Shown in pieces: positions 45,996 to 56,182 of a stretch of 64,000 nt of DNA. Source of the DNA: Maratus speciosus (lineage: Eukaryota > Arthropoda > Arachnida > Araneae > Salticidae). The stretch is from NCBI GenBank assembly GCA_963932465.1, contig OZ010794.1, forward strand, positions 441,937,502-442,001,501. Reading direction: 5' to 3'. Position 1 is the stretch's first letter, and every line of letters begins with the position of its first letter. The position numbers and the translations under genes were made by a program. Below the pieces are notes generated by a model. The model saw nothing but the letters and a program-made list of their open reading frames with translations, did not search any database and was not told the origin of the DNA.

Positions 45996-46305
45996 CTGTA
46001 AGCGGACAAGGTCAAAAATGAACTGAAAGGGAGAGAATGTTGCAAAGAATGCGACAGATGGCGCTAGCTGAAAGGGGAACATACAGAACAGAAAAGTGTT
46101 GCCAAAAAAATAGAAGAGAAATTGACAGGGAAAAAATGGAAATAAAAGAAATAAACAAAATTAAAATAAAATAAAAGAAGTAAACTAAAAAATATAAATA
46201 ATAATAATAAATAAAGAAATATAAAAGAATAAAACAAGAAAAAACCAAAATATCTTTTTTTTTTACAAAATAAAAAGAAAAGAAACAAGAGAAGATGGAA
46301 AAGAA

Positions 46306-46992
46306 TTACAAAAGTAATTTCCACGCTGGAGATAGGAAAGGAGATGATGGGGGATCACTGACAAAATTAGCAGAATTTTTAGAAATAAAATATGCTTCAT
46401 GAAAATCCAAGTGAGAGGGAGAGGCAGGGGACGAAATAATTTTGGCCATGGGGAAATTGAAACAATGACTGAAAGACCAGCAGTGAGAAGCAATCGAAGA
46501 TTTAGAGATTTCTTGATTTGCAATATACCTCTGATGCTTACCTAATCTGAATTTTAAAGCTCTCTTTGGGTGACCAATATAACCTACATTGCAAGAGCAA
46601 GGAATAAAATAAACACCCCACCGGTTCTCAGTAGGAATATGATCTTTTAGAGAAGATAATTTAATTTTATTCATAGGTTTGAAGATAACTTTAAAATTAA
46701 AACGAGAAAGGATTTTAGCAATTTTAAAACAGAGATGAGAATAAAAGGGCAGAACTATTATAGAGTTAAAATTAGGAGGATTATTTGAATCAGAAAAAGG
46801 ACGTTTAGGCTTATTAAATTTATACAAAGCTTTATCAATCAAAGAGGGATTATGACCACGAGCAAGGGCAAGAGATTTGAGATAATTAATTTCATTATTC
46901 AGAGTAGAAGAGTCAGAACAAATGCGTAACGCCCTAAAAACAAAAGTATAAAAGGACGCCACTTTTTGTTGAGGAGGATGATTTAAAAAAGC
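46306..46992 (-). pseudogene. Penelope-like C-terminal fragment with GIY-YIG domain
   Basis: The minus-strand frame, 218 codons from 46962 and open slightly further upstream, corresponds to the last third of the plus copy. It begins VASFYTFVFRALRICSDS; the GIY-YIG motif is GVYFIPCSCNVGYIG, followed by KFRLGKHQ. Similarity to the plus copy is about 95% by eye. The reverse transcriptase core is missing, so it is 5'-truncated. Confidence 0.85.
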
Positions 46993-47002
46993 ATGAGGAT
47001 CT

Positions 47003-48636
47003 TAATTCCGTTCCTAACCTTCTTATTAGTAAGGCTGATAAAGGCGGTCAAACAGTTCTTCTCAATAAATCTGATTAAATTTCCTACGTTGAATCTATGT
47101 TAAACTCTGGTCCATATTCCAAATTAAAGAAGGATCCTTCTACTAAGCATTTATCTGATATCAAGCATGTCATTAAAAATTCTCTCTTTCTTAATGATAA
47201 CACCAAACGTTTGGTCACCCCTTCTATCGCTAATTGTGCTCGTTTCTATGCTCTTCCTAAGGTCCATAAACCTTCTCTTTCCTTCCGCCCTATCGTTTCC
47301 AATATTGGTACTGCTTCTTATAAACTTGCCAAGTTCCTTTCTAAGTTACTCGCTCCTTTATCTTCCACTAACTTTCACACTGTGAAAAACTCTTTTGACT
47401 TTGTTGATAAAATTAAACTCCTTTCTCCTTGCAATTATATAATGGTTTCCTTAGATGTTAAATCCCTTTTCACTAACGTGCCTGTTCAAGGTGCAATTGA
47501 TTGTTTGGAAAGAAGGTTGCGCGAATTTCATTACTCTTCCATGGAGATTGATGAAATCCTGCATTTAGTTAGTATTTGTGTCAGGCAAACTGCTTTTCAG
47601 TTTAATAATTTTTCCTATTCTCAAACTGAGGGTTTGGCCATGGGTAATCCACTGTCTCTTCTTTTATGTGATAATTTATATGCATTTTATTGAAGAAAAA
47701 CTCTTCAGTTTATATAAATTTCCTTTCTGGTTTAGGTATGTTGATGATTCTTTCATTTTAATTCCCTCTGACCTGGATCTTTCTGATCTCCTTTCTCTTG
47801 TTAATTCTGTTGATCCTTGTATTCAATTTACTCTCGAAGTCGAAGAGAACAATTCTCTTCCTTTTCTTGACGTCTTGGTTTCGAAACACCCAGATCGGTC
47901 CTCTACCTCCGTTTATAGAAAACCTTTTGCTGTATCTCTTCCTCCTCATGCTTTTTCAAATCATCCTCCTCAACAAAAAGTGGCGTCCTTTTATACTTTT
48001 GTTTTTAGGGCGTTACGCATTTGTTCTGACTCTTCTTCTCTGAATAATGAAATTAATTATCTCAAATCTCTTGCCCTTGCTCGTGGTTATAATCCCTCTT
48101 TGATTGATAAAGCTTTGTATAAATTTAATAAGCCTAAACGTCCTTTTTCTGATTCAAATAATCCTCCTAATTTTAACTCTATAATAGTTCTGCCCTTTTA
48201 TTCTCTTCTCAGTTTTAAAATTGCTAAAATCCTTTCTCGTTTTAATTTTAAAGTTATCTTCAAACCTATGAATAAAATTAAATTCTCTTCTCTAAAAGAT
48301 CCTATTCCTACTGAGAACCGGTGGGGTGTTTATTTTATTCCTTGCTCTTGCAATTTAGGTTATATTGGTCAAATAAAGAGAGCTTTAAAATTCAGATTAG
48401 GCGAGCATCAGATGTATATTGCAAATCAAGAAATCTCTAAATCTTCGATTGCTTCTCACTGTTGGTCTTCCAGTCATTGTTTCAATTTCTCCATGGCCAA
48501 AATTATTTCTTCCCCTGCCTCTCCCTCTCACTTGGATTTTCATGAAGCATATTTTATTTCTAAAAATTCTGCTAATCTTGTCAATGATCTCCCATCATCT
48601 CCTTTCCTATCTCCAGCGTGGAAATTACTTTTGTAA
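47003..48636 (+). pseudogene. Penelope-like reverse transcriptase / GIY-YIG protein, broken
   Basis: The N-terminal part has LLISKADKGG, then a stop at 47076-47078; the frame reopens at 47097. RT motifs in order: FYALPKVHKPSLSFRPIVS, MVSLDVKSLFTNVP and TEGLAMGNPLS, then a one-base frameshift near 47672-47680. The second frame continues IYMHFIEEKLFS, FWFRYVDDSFIL (YVDD catalytic box) and SSTSVYRKPF. The C-terminal endonuclease has GVYFIPCSCNLGYIG (GIY-YIG) with KFRLGEHQ after it. Members of this group prime on chromosomal nicks and use telomerase-like RTs. With a stop, a frameshift and a missing start, this copy is dead, though it looks fairly young. Confidence 0.95.
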
Positions 48637-48948
48637 TTCTTTTCCTTCTTCTCTTGTTTCTATTCTTTTTATTTTGTAAAAAAAAGGGGGGGTATCTTTT
48701 GGTTTTTTCTTGTTTTATTCTTTTATATTTCTTTATTTATTATTATTATTTATATTTTTTAATTTACTTCTTTTATTTTATTTTAATTTTGTTTATTTCT
48801 TTTATTTCCATTTTTCCCTATCAATTTCTCTTCTATTGTTTTGGCAACACTTTTCTCTTCTGTATGTGCCCCTTTCAGCTAGCGCCATCTGTCGCATTCT
48901 TTGCAACATTCTCTCCCTTTCAGTTCATTTTTGACCTTGTCCGCTTAC

Positions 48949-49007
48949 GGACACGTGTTTACTGTAGCTGATGACGGGCTGTTATATTTTTAGTTCGAAA
49001 CGCGTCC
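48949..49007 (+). ncRNA. Hammerhead-like ribozyme motif in the Penelope 3' region
   Basis: CTGATGA (48968-48974), then a stem CGGGCT ... AGTTCG, then CGAAAC (48996-49001). Outside these, ACGTGT (48953-48958) can pair with ACGCGT (49000-49005), or GGAC with GTCC. In the inverted copy (45939-45995) GGAC/GTCC is AGAC/GTCT, a compensatory change. Penelope-like elements are known to carry hammerhead motifs. The stem I/III arrangement here is short and was not folded computationally. Confidence 0.45.
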
Positions 49008-49062
49008 TATGTTTTGCTTTTATTTTATGGTGATTTTTTACAAAGTTTTATTATTTTAATTT

Positions 49063-49649
49063 AAATTACCTAATTGGTTTTTAAGAAATCAACACACCAT
49101 ACTCATTTTAGCTTTTAACTGACTAGGATTAGGACATAATCATTTTTTTTTTCATTAATGAAATACCCTTGAAATTTACCAATGTGGGTGGAAATAACAG
49201 TATATTTTTAACACATTATTGGTTTTCTTCAGAAAACATTAAGATGCTTGAATTTTTCAAAGGACCTTTCTTTTTCTTGTTTCTTTCTTTCTTTGGAAAT
49301 TGCTATGAATCCCATTCTTTTCTCAAACAATAAAGCACTCCTCAAAAATATCGTTATACAGAAATTAGAATTGCAGCTTCTTTGAAAGAACGAAAAAGTT
49401 TCAACACTTTAAAGGGATCCGCATAACGTTGTAAATTTCTGTTGTGGAGATTCAACAAAAGGTACACGAAATGGCATCGTCCCCACCTCAACCCATTAGT
49501 GTCAAAAATTATGACGCCATATGCCTTTTGACAGGATATAATCCTATTTTGTTCACTAACTGCCGAAACGTCAGTAAGGCACCTGACACCTGAAAAGTAT
49601 TTTCGTTTGCTTGTCTGTCTGTTCCGCGAAAACTGCCGATAAAAACATT
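49063..49649. other. Unannotated interior of the 5.6-kb element
   Basis: AT-rich; no gene or clear repeat recognised. Confidence 0.5.
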
Positions 49650-50263
49650 GGATTTATATCTTGGGGGAGCGACCGCCCCGATCGACCCCCCCCCCACACC
49701 CGTGGATGCGCACCTAGGGGAATCTCCTCCAGGTGCTACTTGTGCGTTTTTTCCGCGGACCTATGACGAAATTAGCGTATTTTTTTCGCGATTCTTTGAC
49801 GAAATTCGCATTTTTTGTGCGATTCTTTCGCGAAATTAGCGTTTTTTCGCAATTGTTTGGCGAAATTAGCGTTTTTTTCTGCGTTCGTTTGGCGAAATTT
49901 GCGTTTTTTCTGCGATCCTTTGACGAAATTTGCGTTTTTTTCCTGCGATCCTTTGACGAAATTCGCGTTTTTTTGTGGTCCTTTGATGAAATGTCCGAAT
50001 TTTTTGGCTAAATTCACGTTTTTTCCGCGCTTCTTTAATGAAATTCACGTTTATGCTTGATCCTTTGACGAAATTCGCGTTTTTTTGCGTGATCCTTTGA
50101 CGAAATCCGCGTTTTTTTTATTTGCGAACGATTGACGAAATTGATTTTTTTCGGCGACCATTTGTCGAAATTCGCGATAATCGGTGGATTTATATTTTTT
50201 TATCCAAAGGGTAGGGCGATCCGGGCGATCTCCCCCCCCCCCTTCCTTGGATCCGCGCCAGTG
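49650..50263 (-). repeat. Minisatellite block B, inverse of block A
   Basis: Starts near CGACCGCCCCGATCGACC and CACCTAGGGGAATCTCCTCC, holds units TTTGACGAAATTCGCGTTTTT, and ends GGATCCGCGCCAGTG, whose inverse CACTGGCGCGGATCC is a TIR-like end. It is longer than block A, so unit number differs. Confidence 0.8.
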
Positions 50264-50759
50264 AAGAGGTATACACACCTCTTAGATGACACATTTTGAC
50301 TTTCTAGTATGTTAAAGGCCCGTCAGATTTCTGAAGGGGATCCTTTTTCAGAGATTATCCTCTTTCAGAAATCTGATATTAAAAAACGGATGTGATGGTT
50401 ATGTTTTTCAGCTTTCGATAATTGGATCTTATGTATTTTTTAGTGCTGAATCCAAAAATGATCTTCATTTTGTATCATGTCATCACGTTAGGATTTTCCA
50501 TGAATCGCAAATTTTTAAAAAGTCTTACATAAAAATCAATTATCAAAAGTTTAAAAAGATAATCATCGCAGGGTTTTGTTATTAACGTTGTTTACCATAA
50601 CTAAAAGAACAAAAAATAAGATAAATAATTACCATAGTATAAGAGTAAACAGAAAAATATAAAAAGAGACATTTGATAAATAAATTCTGTTATAACGTTT
50701 TTAATTTTACGACCTAATAAGTAACAATAAACGATATTTTGCGGAGAGGGCGGATTATA

Positions 50760-50835
50760 AAATAAGAGTGCTGGATAACCGAATGTTTCGGTTAATCGGA
50801 TGTCGGATAATCGAGAGTCTGTAATATTTTTAAAT
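50760..50835. mobile_element. Fragment of a Tigger/pogo-like end
   Basis: GTGCTGGATAACCGAATGTT followed by TCGGATAATCGAGAGTCTGT resembles the left end of 28230-29098 in inverse. Confidence 0.4.
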
Positions 50836-51089
50836 CGTATTAATTTCATATTCATTTAATAATTAACTGCAAGGAAGGATTTGAGCAACAGAAAGTATGA
50901 CTACGTTGATTATATGTCACTCGGTATCGCCCCCCCCAAAACGATTCTCTGGATCCGCCCCTGAAATAAACAGACCAAAAAATTAAATAATTTCAAACCA
51001 TTTAAAATTTTACAAACTGTGGGGAGCGAGGGTAGTAGAAATTATGAATGGAGGGAGTGAAGTAGATAATACAGTGATGGAACAGCATG

Positions 51090-51265
51090 AACCTCATTTT
51101 GCAGCAGCAAAAAGCCATTTTGGAGCAGCAAAAACGCTCATTTTGGAGCAGAAAATAACTATTTTGGAGCAGCAAAAATCCACTTTGGGGCATATAATAA
51201 CTATTTTAGAGCAGCAAAAATGCTCATTTTGGAGCAGAAAATAGCTGTTTTGGAGCATCAACATG
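51090..51265 (+). repeat. Minisatellite with CATTTTGGAGCAG units
   Basis: Alternating AGCAGCAAAAA-CTCATTTTGG and AGCAGAAAATA-CTATTTTGG, about six half-units. A related GGCGCAATTGG/TTTGGCGCAG series closes the element at about 53395-53505. Confidence 0.85.
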
Positions 51266-53370
51266 TAATTTTGGTATTCTTTGACGAAATTCACGTTTTT
51301 TCTGCAATTCATTGACGAAACTCGCGTTTTTTCTGCGATTCTTTGATTAAATTAGCGTATTTCCCGCGACTCTTTCACAAAATTCACATTTTTTTTCGCA
51401 ATCATTTGACAAAATTCGCGCTTCTTTTGCGTGTTATTCAGACCCTTTGTTGAAATCAGCGTGTTTTTCGCTATCTTTTGACGAAATTAGCGTGTTTTTC
51501 GAAATTTTTTTGACGAAATTTGCGGTTTTTCGCGATCTTTTGACAAAATTTGCGGTTTTTTGCGACCTTTTGAAGAAATTTGTGATTTTTTCTGCGATCT
51601 TTTCATAAAATTCATGTTTTTTTCGCGATCTTTTGACGAAATTCGCGTCTTTTGCGACCTTTTGATGAAATTTTAACGCAAGTGGTGTTTTTTCACGATC
51701 TTTTGACTGTGTTTTGTTCGTTTTTTGACGAAGTTAGCAATCTTTTGGAAAAATTCACGTTTTTTTTCGTGAGCCTTTGACGAAATTCGCGTGTTTTTCG
51801 CGATCTTTTGACGAAATTTGCGTTTTATTCGCGATCTTTTGATGAAATTTGCGGGGTTTTTTCGCAATATTTTAACGAAAAGGCGTTTTTTCACGATCTT
51901 TTGACCCCGTTTTGTTCGTTTTTTGACAAAATTAGCGATCGTTTGACAAAATTCACGTTTTTTCTCGCGATCCCTTGACAAAATTCGCGTGTTTTTCGCG
52001 ATCTTTTGACGAAATTCGCGTGTTTTTTGCAACCTTTTGATGAAATTTGCGGGTTTCTTCGCGATATTTTAACGAAAGTAGCGTTTTTTCATGATCTTTT
52101 GACCGTGTTTTGTTCGTTTTTTGACGAAGTTAGCTATCGTTTGGCAAAATTTACGTTCATTTTTCATGATCCATTGACGAAATTCGTGTGTTTGTCGCGA
52201 TCTTTTGATGAAATTTGCGGTTTTCTTCGCGATATTTTTAAAAAAAGTAGCGTTTTTTTCACGATCTTTTGTCCCCGTTTTGTTCGTTTTTTGACGAAAT
52301 TAGCGATCGTTTGACAAAATTCACGTTTTTTCTCGCGATCTTTTGACAAAATTGGCGTGTTTTTCGCGATCTTTTGAGGAAATTCGCGTGTTTTTGCTAC
52401 CTTTTGATGAAATTTGAGCGGTTTTTTGCAATATCTTAACGAAAGTAGAGTTTTTTCACGATCTTTTGACCCTGTTTTGTTCGTTTTTTGACGTAGTTTT
52501 ACGGAAAATTTACGTTTTTTTTTTGTGATCCATTGACGAAATTCGTGATCTTTTGATGAAATTTTCGGGGTTTTTCGAGATATTTTAACGAAAGTAGCGT
52601 TTTTTCACGATCTTACACCGTTTTGTTCTTTTTTTGACGAGCGATCTTTTGACAAAATTCACTTTTTTCGCGATCCTTTGACGAAATTCGCGTGTTTTTT
52701 GCGACCTTTTGATGAAATTTGCGTGTTTTCGCGATTTTACGAAAGCAGCATTTTTTCGCGATCTTTTGATTGTGTTTTTTTGATGAAATTAGCGCTCCTT
52801 TGACAAAATTCACGTTTTTTTCGCGACTCTTTGACAAAATTCGCGTGTTATTCGTGATCTTTTGACGAAATTCGCCTGTTTTTCGCGATCTTTTGACGAA
52901 AATCTCGTGTTTTTCGCGATCTTTTGTTGAAATTTGAGACCTTTTGACGAAATTTCCGGGTTTTTTTCTCTATTTTTTAAATAAATTAGCATTTTTTCAC
53001 GTTCTTTTGACCGTGTTTTGTTCGTTTTTTGACGACATTAACGATCTTTCGACAAAATTCATCTTTTTCTTAGGATTTTTTGACGAAATTCGCGTGTTTT
53101 TCGCGATCTTTTGACAAAATTCGCGTGTTTTTTGCGATCTTTCGACAAAATTTGCGTGTTTTCGCGAACTTCAGACGAAATTTGCGTTTAATTCGCGATC
53201 TTTTAACGAAATTTCGTGTTTTCATGGTCTTTTGACCACATTTTGTTCGTTTTTTGACGAAATTAATGATCCTTTGTTAAAATTCACTTTTTCTTCGCGA
53301 TCATTTGAGAAACTTCGCGCGCTTTTGACCAAATTCGCATGTTTTTCGCAATCTTTTGGCGAAATTCGGG
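51266..53370 (+). repeat. 33-bp minisatellite with higher-order period near 200 bp
   Basis: Base unit TTTTGACGAAATTCGCGTGTTTTTCGCGATC, about 60 copies. The variant word TTTTGTTCGTTTTTTGACGA recurs near 51711, 51911, 52107, 52278, 52479, 52622, 53018 and 53242, mostly about 200 bases apart, so blocks of about six units were duplicated together. Confidence 0.9.
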
Positions 53371-53518
53371 TGGAAAATGATAGATTTGGCTCAGGAATTA
53401 TTATTGAATTGGCGCAGTTGGGTGCAATTTTTTTGAAAAATGATCGTTTTGGCGCAGAAATGCGCAGCATTATCGATTTGGCGCAATTGGAGCAATTGGC
53501 GCAGCTGTTCCATCACTG

Positions 53519-53828
53519 AGATAACTGCTGATTTATTTATCGTATTGCACAGTTACGAATAAAGCAGAGGTAAAAAGTAATTTTAAGGACTTTAACCCTT
53601 AACTGATTAGAGGAGGTGTTTTCCACCCCAGAGAAATTTCAATTATGAAGAAATTTTTTTTGTGGTATTTAGATACATGTATTTATATGTATATGTATGT
53701 ACACTTACAGTGCTTTTTCAGTTGTTTTTATTCAAGTAAATAATGCAAAATTCACAGGAGATTTTCTTATTTTAATTCGCTACATTTTGTGTAAGAAATC
53801 AAATTTTGGGGTTGCATACACACCACCT

Positions 53829-53881
<53 letters not shown>

Positions 53882-54098
53882 CCACATCATTTAAGGTTTA
53901 AGCTTATACTCCAGTGAGGGTGGAGGATTCAAAGGTAAAATCAATAATTTGGGGTGAGGTGTAAAAAGACAGATTTAGATTGATTATTTACTATTACAAT
54001 AAAAATAAATTCAATAGAAAATATTTAAAAAATAATTCTTTTTTTCTTTGATTTATAATTCAAAGTTTGAAATATGTAATAATTTCTAAATTTTAAGT
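53519..54098. other. AT-rich DNA with a 50-base poly-A, no supported gene
   Basis: The poly-A lies at about 53829-53878. TTAACCCTTAACTGATTAGA (near 53594) looks like a piggyBac-type end but no partner was found. Confidence 0.5.
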
Positions 54099-54975
54099 TA
54101 GAAATCTGTACGGGTAGAAATTTTCAGACCTGGGCCAGGCCGACCCATAGAAAAAAATTCGACCCGGCCCATTATAAAAGATAGGCCTGAACTCGGCCAG
54201 GCTTGTCGAAAAATATTATTGGCCTGGAACGGCGTTATAGCAGCAAAAAGTTCAGCCTAAGACCATCTTGGCCCGGAAAAAAAATGAAAATCTCGACCCG
54301 AGCCTGGCACGGCCCGAGTGAATTTTTACAAAACATTGATTTTTACGTCGATTTGGTTAAAAATTTGTCTGTACGAGGAATTCTGATCAAAAATACTTAA
54401 TAATAATAAGAAAGAAAGAAAGAAAAAAGCTAAGATTATTATTATTATTTTTTTGTAATCTTCATTTTTATAGAAATGCCGTAGGCTGCGATATTTATTT
54501 ATTTTTTTAAATAAATCTCTATTTGTTATTGCAAATGTTTCAATTATCATTAATTTTGTTAATCCATATTCCATGTATTGGAGACTTAAAAATCTAAAAA
54601 ATGCTTTACAGTAAAATCTTCTAAGGCGGAATCGCACAGTAAAGTAAAAGAATGCATTATAGACAAGTTCCCTTTTTATTAGGTGTAAATGTGTTATATA
54701 TTCTTTTCTCACATATTATTATAGGAATTTTGCATGGATCAACACAATTTTCAGTTAAAAACAGGATTCCGTCATAGGCAGGTTCTTTTTCACACGTATT
54801 ACTATGTTTTAATTTAGCTGTATTTTGCTACCAGGCCACGCTGAGACAATGACTTTCATACGGGTGTGTGAAAACCGGGACTGAAAATTTTGGCCCGTGA
54901 AGACTTGGAAGAATGAAACCAGTCCCGGCTCGGTACAGAAAACATTAATTAGGCCTGGTCAGGCCTAATTTATAT
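54099..54975 (-). mobile_element. Diverged GGGCC-type hAT element or fragments
   Basis: TAGAAATCTGTACGGGTAGA followed by CCTGGGCCAGGCC corresponds to the (reversed) right end of 4529-5961. GGCCCGTGAAGACTTGGA near 54892 may be the other end, with further GGCCTGGTCAGGCC after it. No target duplication. Confidence 0.5.
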
Positions 54976-56182
54976 TTTGCCAAAATTATTTATTACTAAC
55001 TCATTTAAGTAGACATTTTTTTTTAAATCCAGAAGCATATAATCAGCAGGTATTAGGCATGAAGTGCTTTGAAATCAAATAGCACTTTTAAATTTTCTGA
55101 TAAATGTATTACATATTGAGTTATAACCAATTGCTAACCTCATAATGATATTTTGCCGATTGTCACGTTTAAAAAAAAATTGTTCCAAACGTCAACTTTG
55201 GCACCATCTGCAAATTTCGTGCATTTAAAAATGAAAATTTCTTTACGAAAGTGTAAAAAAAGATGCAAGTTACGATTTCTGAACAGCTTTAAATAGTTTT
55301 TAAAAACCACAAAATGTGGCTAATCAAAGCTCAACTTTATTTGTAGGATATTTTTTCTGTTGAATTTTCAAGCTGGAACTCGTAATATGGAAAGTTATCA
55401 GAATTGAAATAGTCAAATATCATGTAGAGCAACTGAGCATAAGTATAAAAAAAATTAAATATTGTTATTTTAATTTGCAATAATAAAATAAAAGAGCGTT
55501 GAACACAAAAAGATTTTTTTAAGGAAAGAGGGTAGACAGTGTGGAAAATTATTTTATTTTCTGCAAAATTACTTTGCTTGCATTTTTTTTTTTTTTTTTT
55601 TTTTTTGTGAGCTGTAGCGTTGATTCTGTTACATGAATGAACCTGATTCAAAACAAAGGATTTTTTTAAATTAATTTAAATTAACTGTGAGATCTCTTCA
55701 TTTCAGAAAACAAAGAAAAAAATTGCTTTCAGTTTTTGCAGCAGAAAGTAAATGTATGTCTCAAAACGCCAATTAGAAGAAAGATTAATGCTTATCATCA
55801 ATGGACATGTCTTTATATATCAATACAACAGATGATTTTAAAACAAGTTCAAAAACATAAATAAAAAATATCTTTTCGAACTGAATGACAAGAACCAGTG
55901 TTGCAGTCGTAAAAAAACAAAGAGTATACTCTAAAATCATGAACATTCATGGATACAGTATACGCTAATGCTTTATTTGAGAAGCAGAGGGTATGCGGAG
56001 CTTCTTTAAAAAATCCAGAGAAGCTCAGAAAGTCTCTCTCAGTCTCAGAAAGTCTCAGAAAGTAGCTCTTTTGGTTTGAACGCACTCTTAAGGATTTTTT
56101 TCCCGCATTTTTTTTTAAATAATTTTTTCAAGAAACTTTTAATTTTTCGAATATACAATATACCATTATATATAGTAGCTAA
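54976..56182. other. AT-rich DNA, no supported gene
   Basis: TTTAAAA...CAAACGTCAACTTTGGCA near 55165-55205 resembles the repeat near 5290 and 21760. A T-run lies at 55584-55607. AGTCTCAGAAAGT is repeated near 56038-56062. Minus-strand frames of about 100 codons show no domain. Confidence 0.5.

Larger units (their letters stand above)
45885..46992 (-). mobile_element. Penelope-like element, inverted 5'-truncated copy
   Basis: Mirrors 47941-49062 of the neighbouring plus-strand copy (3' UTR, C-terminal coding part), joined head to head at 46992/46993. Inverted partial copies next to a longer one are typical of Penelope-like elements. Confidence 0.85.
46993..49062 (+). mobile_element. Penelope-like retroelement, longer copy
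   Basis: Covers most of the reverse transcriptase, the GIY-YIG endonuclease and a 3' region with a ribozyme-like motif (48949-49007). The 5' end is truncated at the head-to-head junction. The two copies end at the same AAAGTTTTATTATTTTAATT. Confidence 0.85.
45388..50963. mobile_element. 5.6-kb hAT-type TIR element with Penelope cargo
   Basis: Ends CAGGCGCGGATCCA and (reverse) CAGGGGCGGATCCAGAG, flanked by exact AAATAAAC duplications (45380-45387, 50964-50971). It holds two inverted 33-bp-minisatellite blocks (45388-45812, 49650-50263), the Penelope pair and a pogo-like fragment. No hAT transposase. Confidence 0.8.
51072..53518. mobile_element. hAT-like TIR element filled with a minisatellite
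   Basis: CAGTGATGGAACAGC at the left is an exact inverse of the right end GCTGTTCCATCACTG. Flanks AGATAATA and AGATAACT match at 6 of 8. Almost the whole interior is tandem repeats. No protein domain; minus-strand frames rich in EFRQKIAKN are repeat artefacts. Confidence 0.65.

Noticed and set aside
46012..46324. Hydrophobic Phe/Leu-rich minus-strand frames (and 48618-48971 on plus)
   Set aside because: Translations of the T-rich Penelope 3' untranslated region, present in both copies.
49733..53470. Frames rich in FAFFLRSFDEI or EFRQKIAKN
   Set aside because: Translations of the 33-bp minisatellite (33 is a multiple of 3, so frames stay open).
53594..53935. Possible piggyBac-type MITE starting TTAACCCTTAACTG
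   Set aside because: No inverse end or second TTAA at a fitting distance.
54099..54911. Exact element with borders 54099 and 54908
   Set aside because: The right end is only partly TIR-like, no target duplication is present, and similar GGCCTGG text continues past it; kept only as a diverged fragment.
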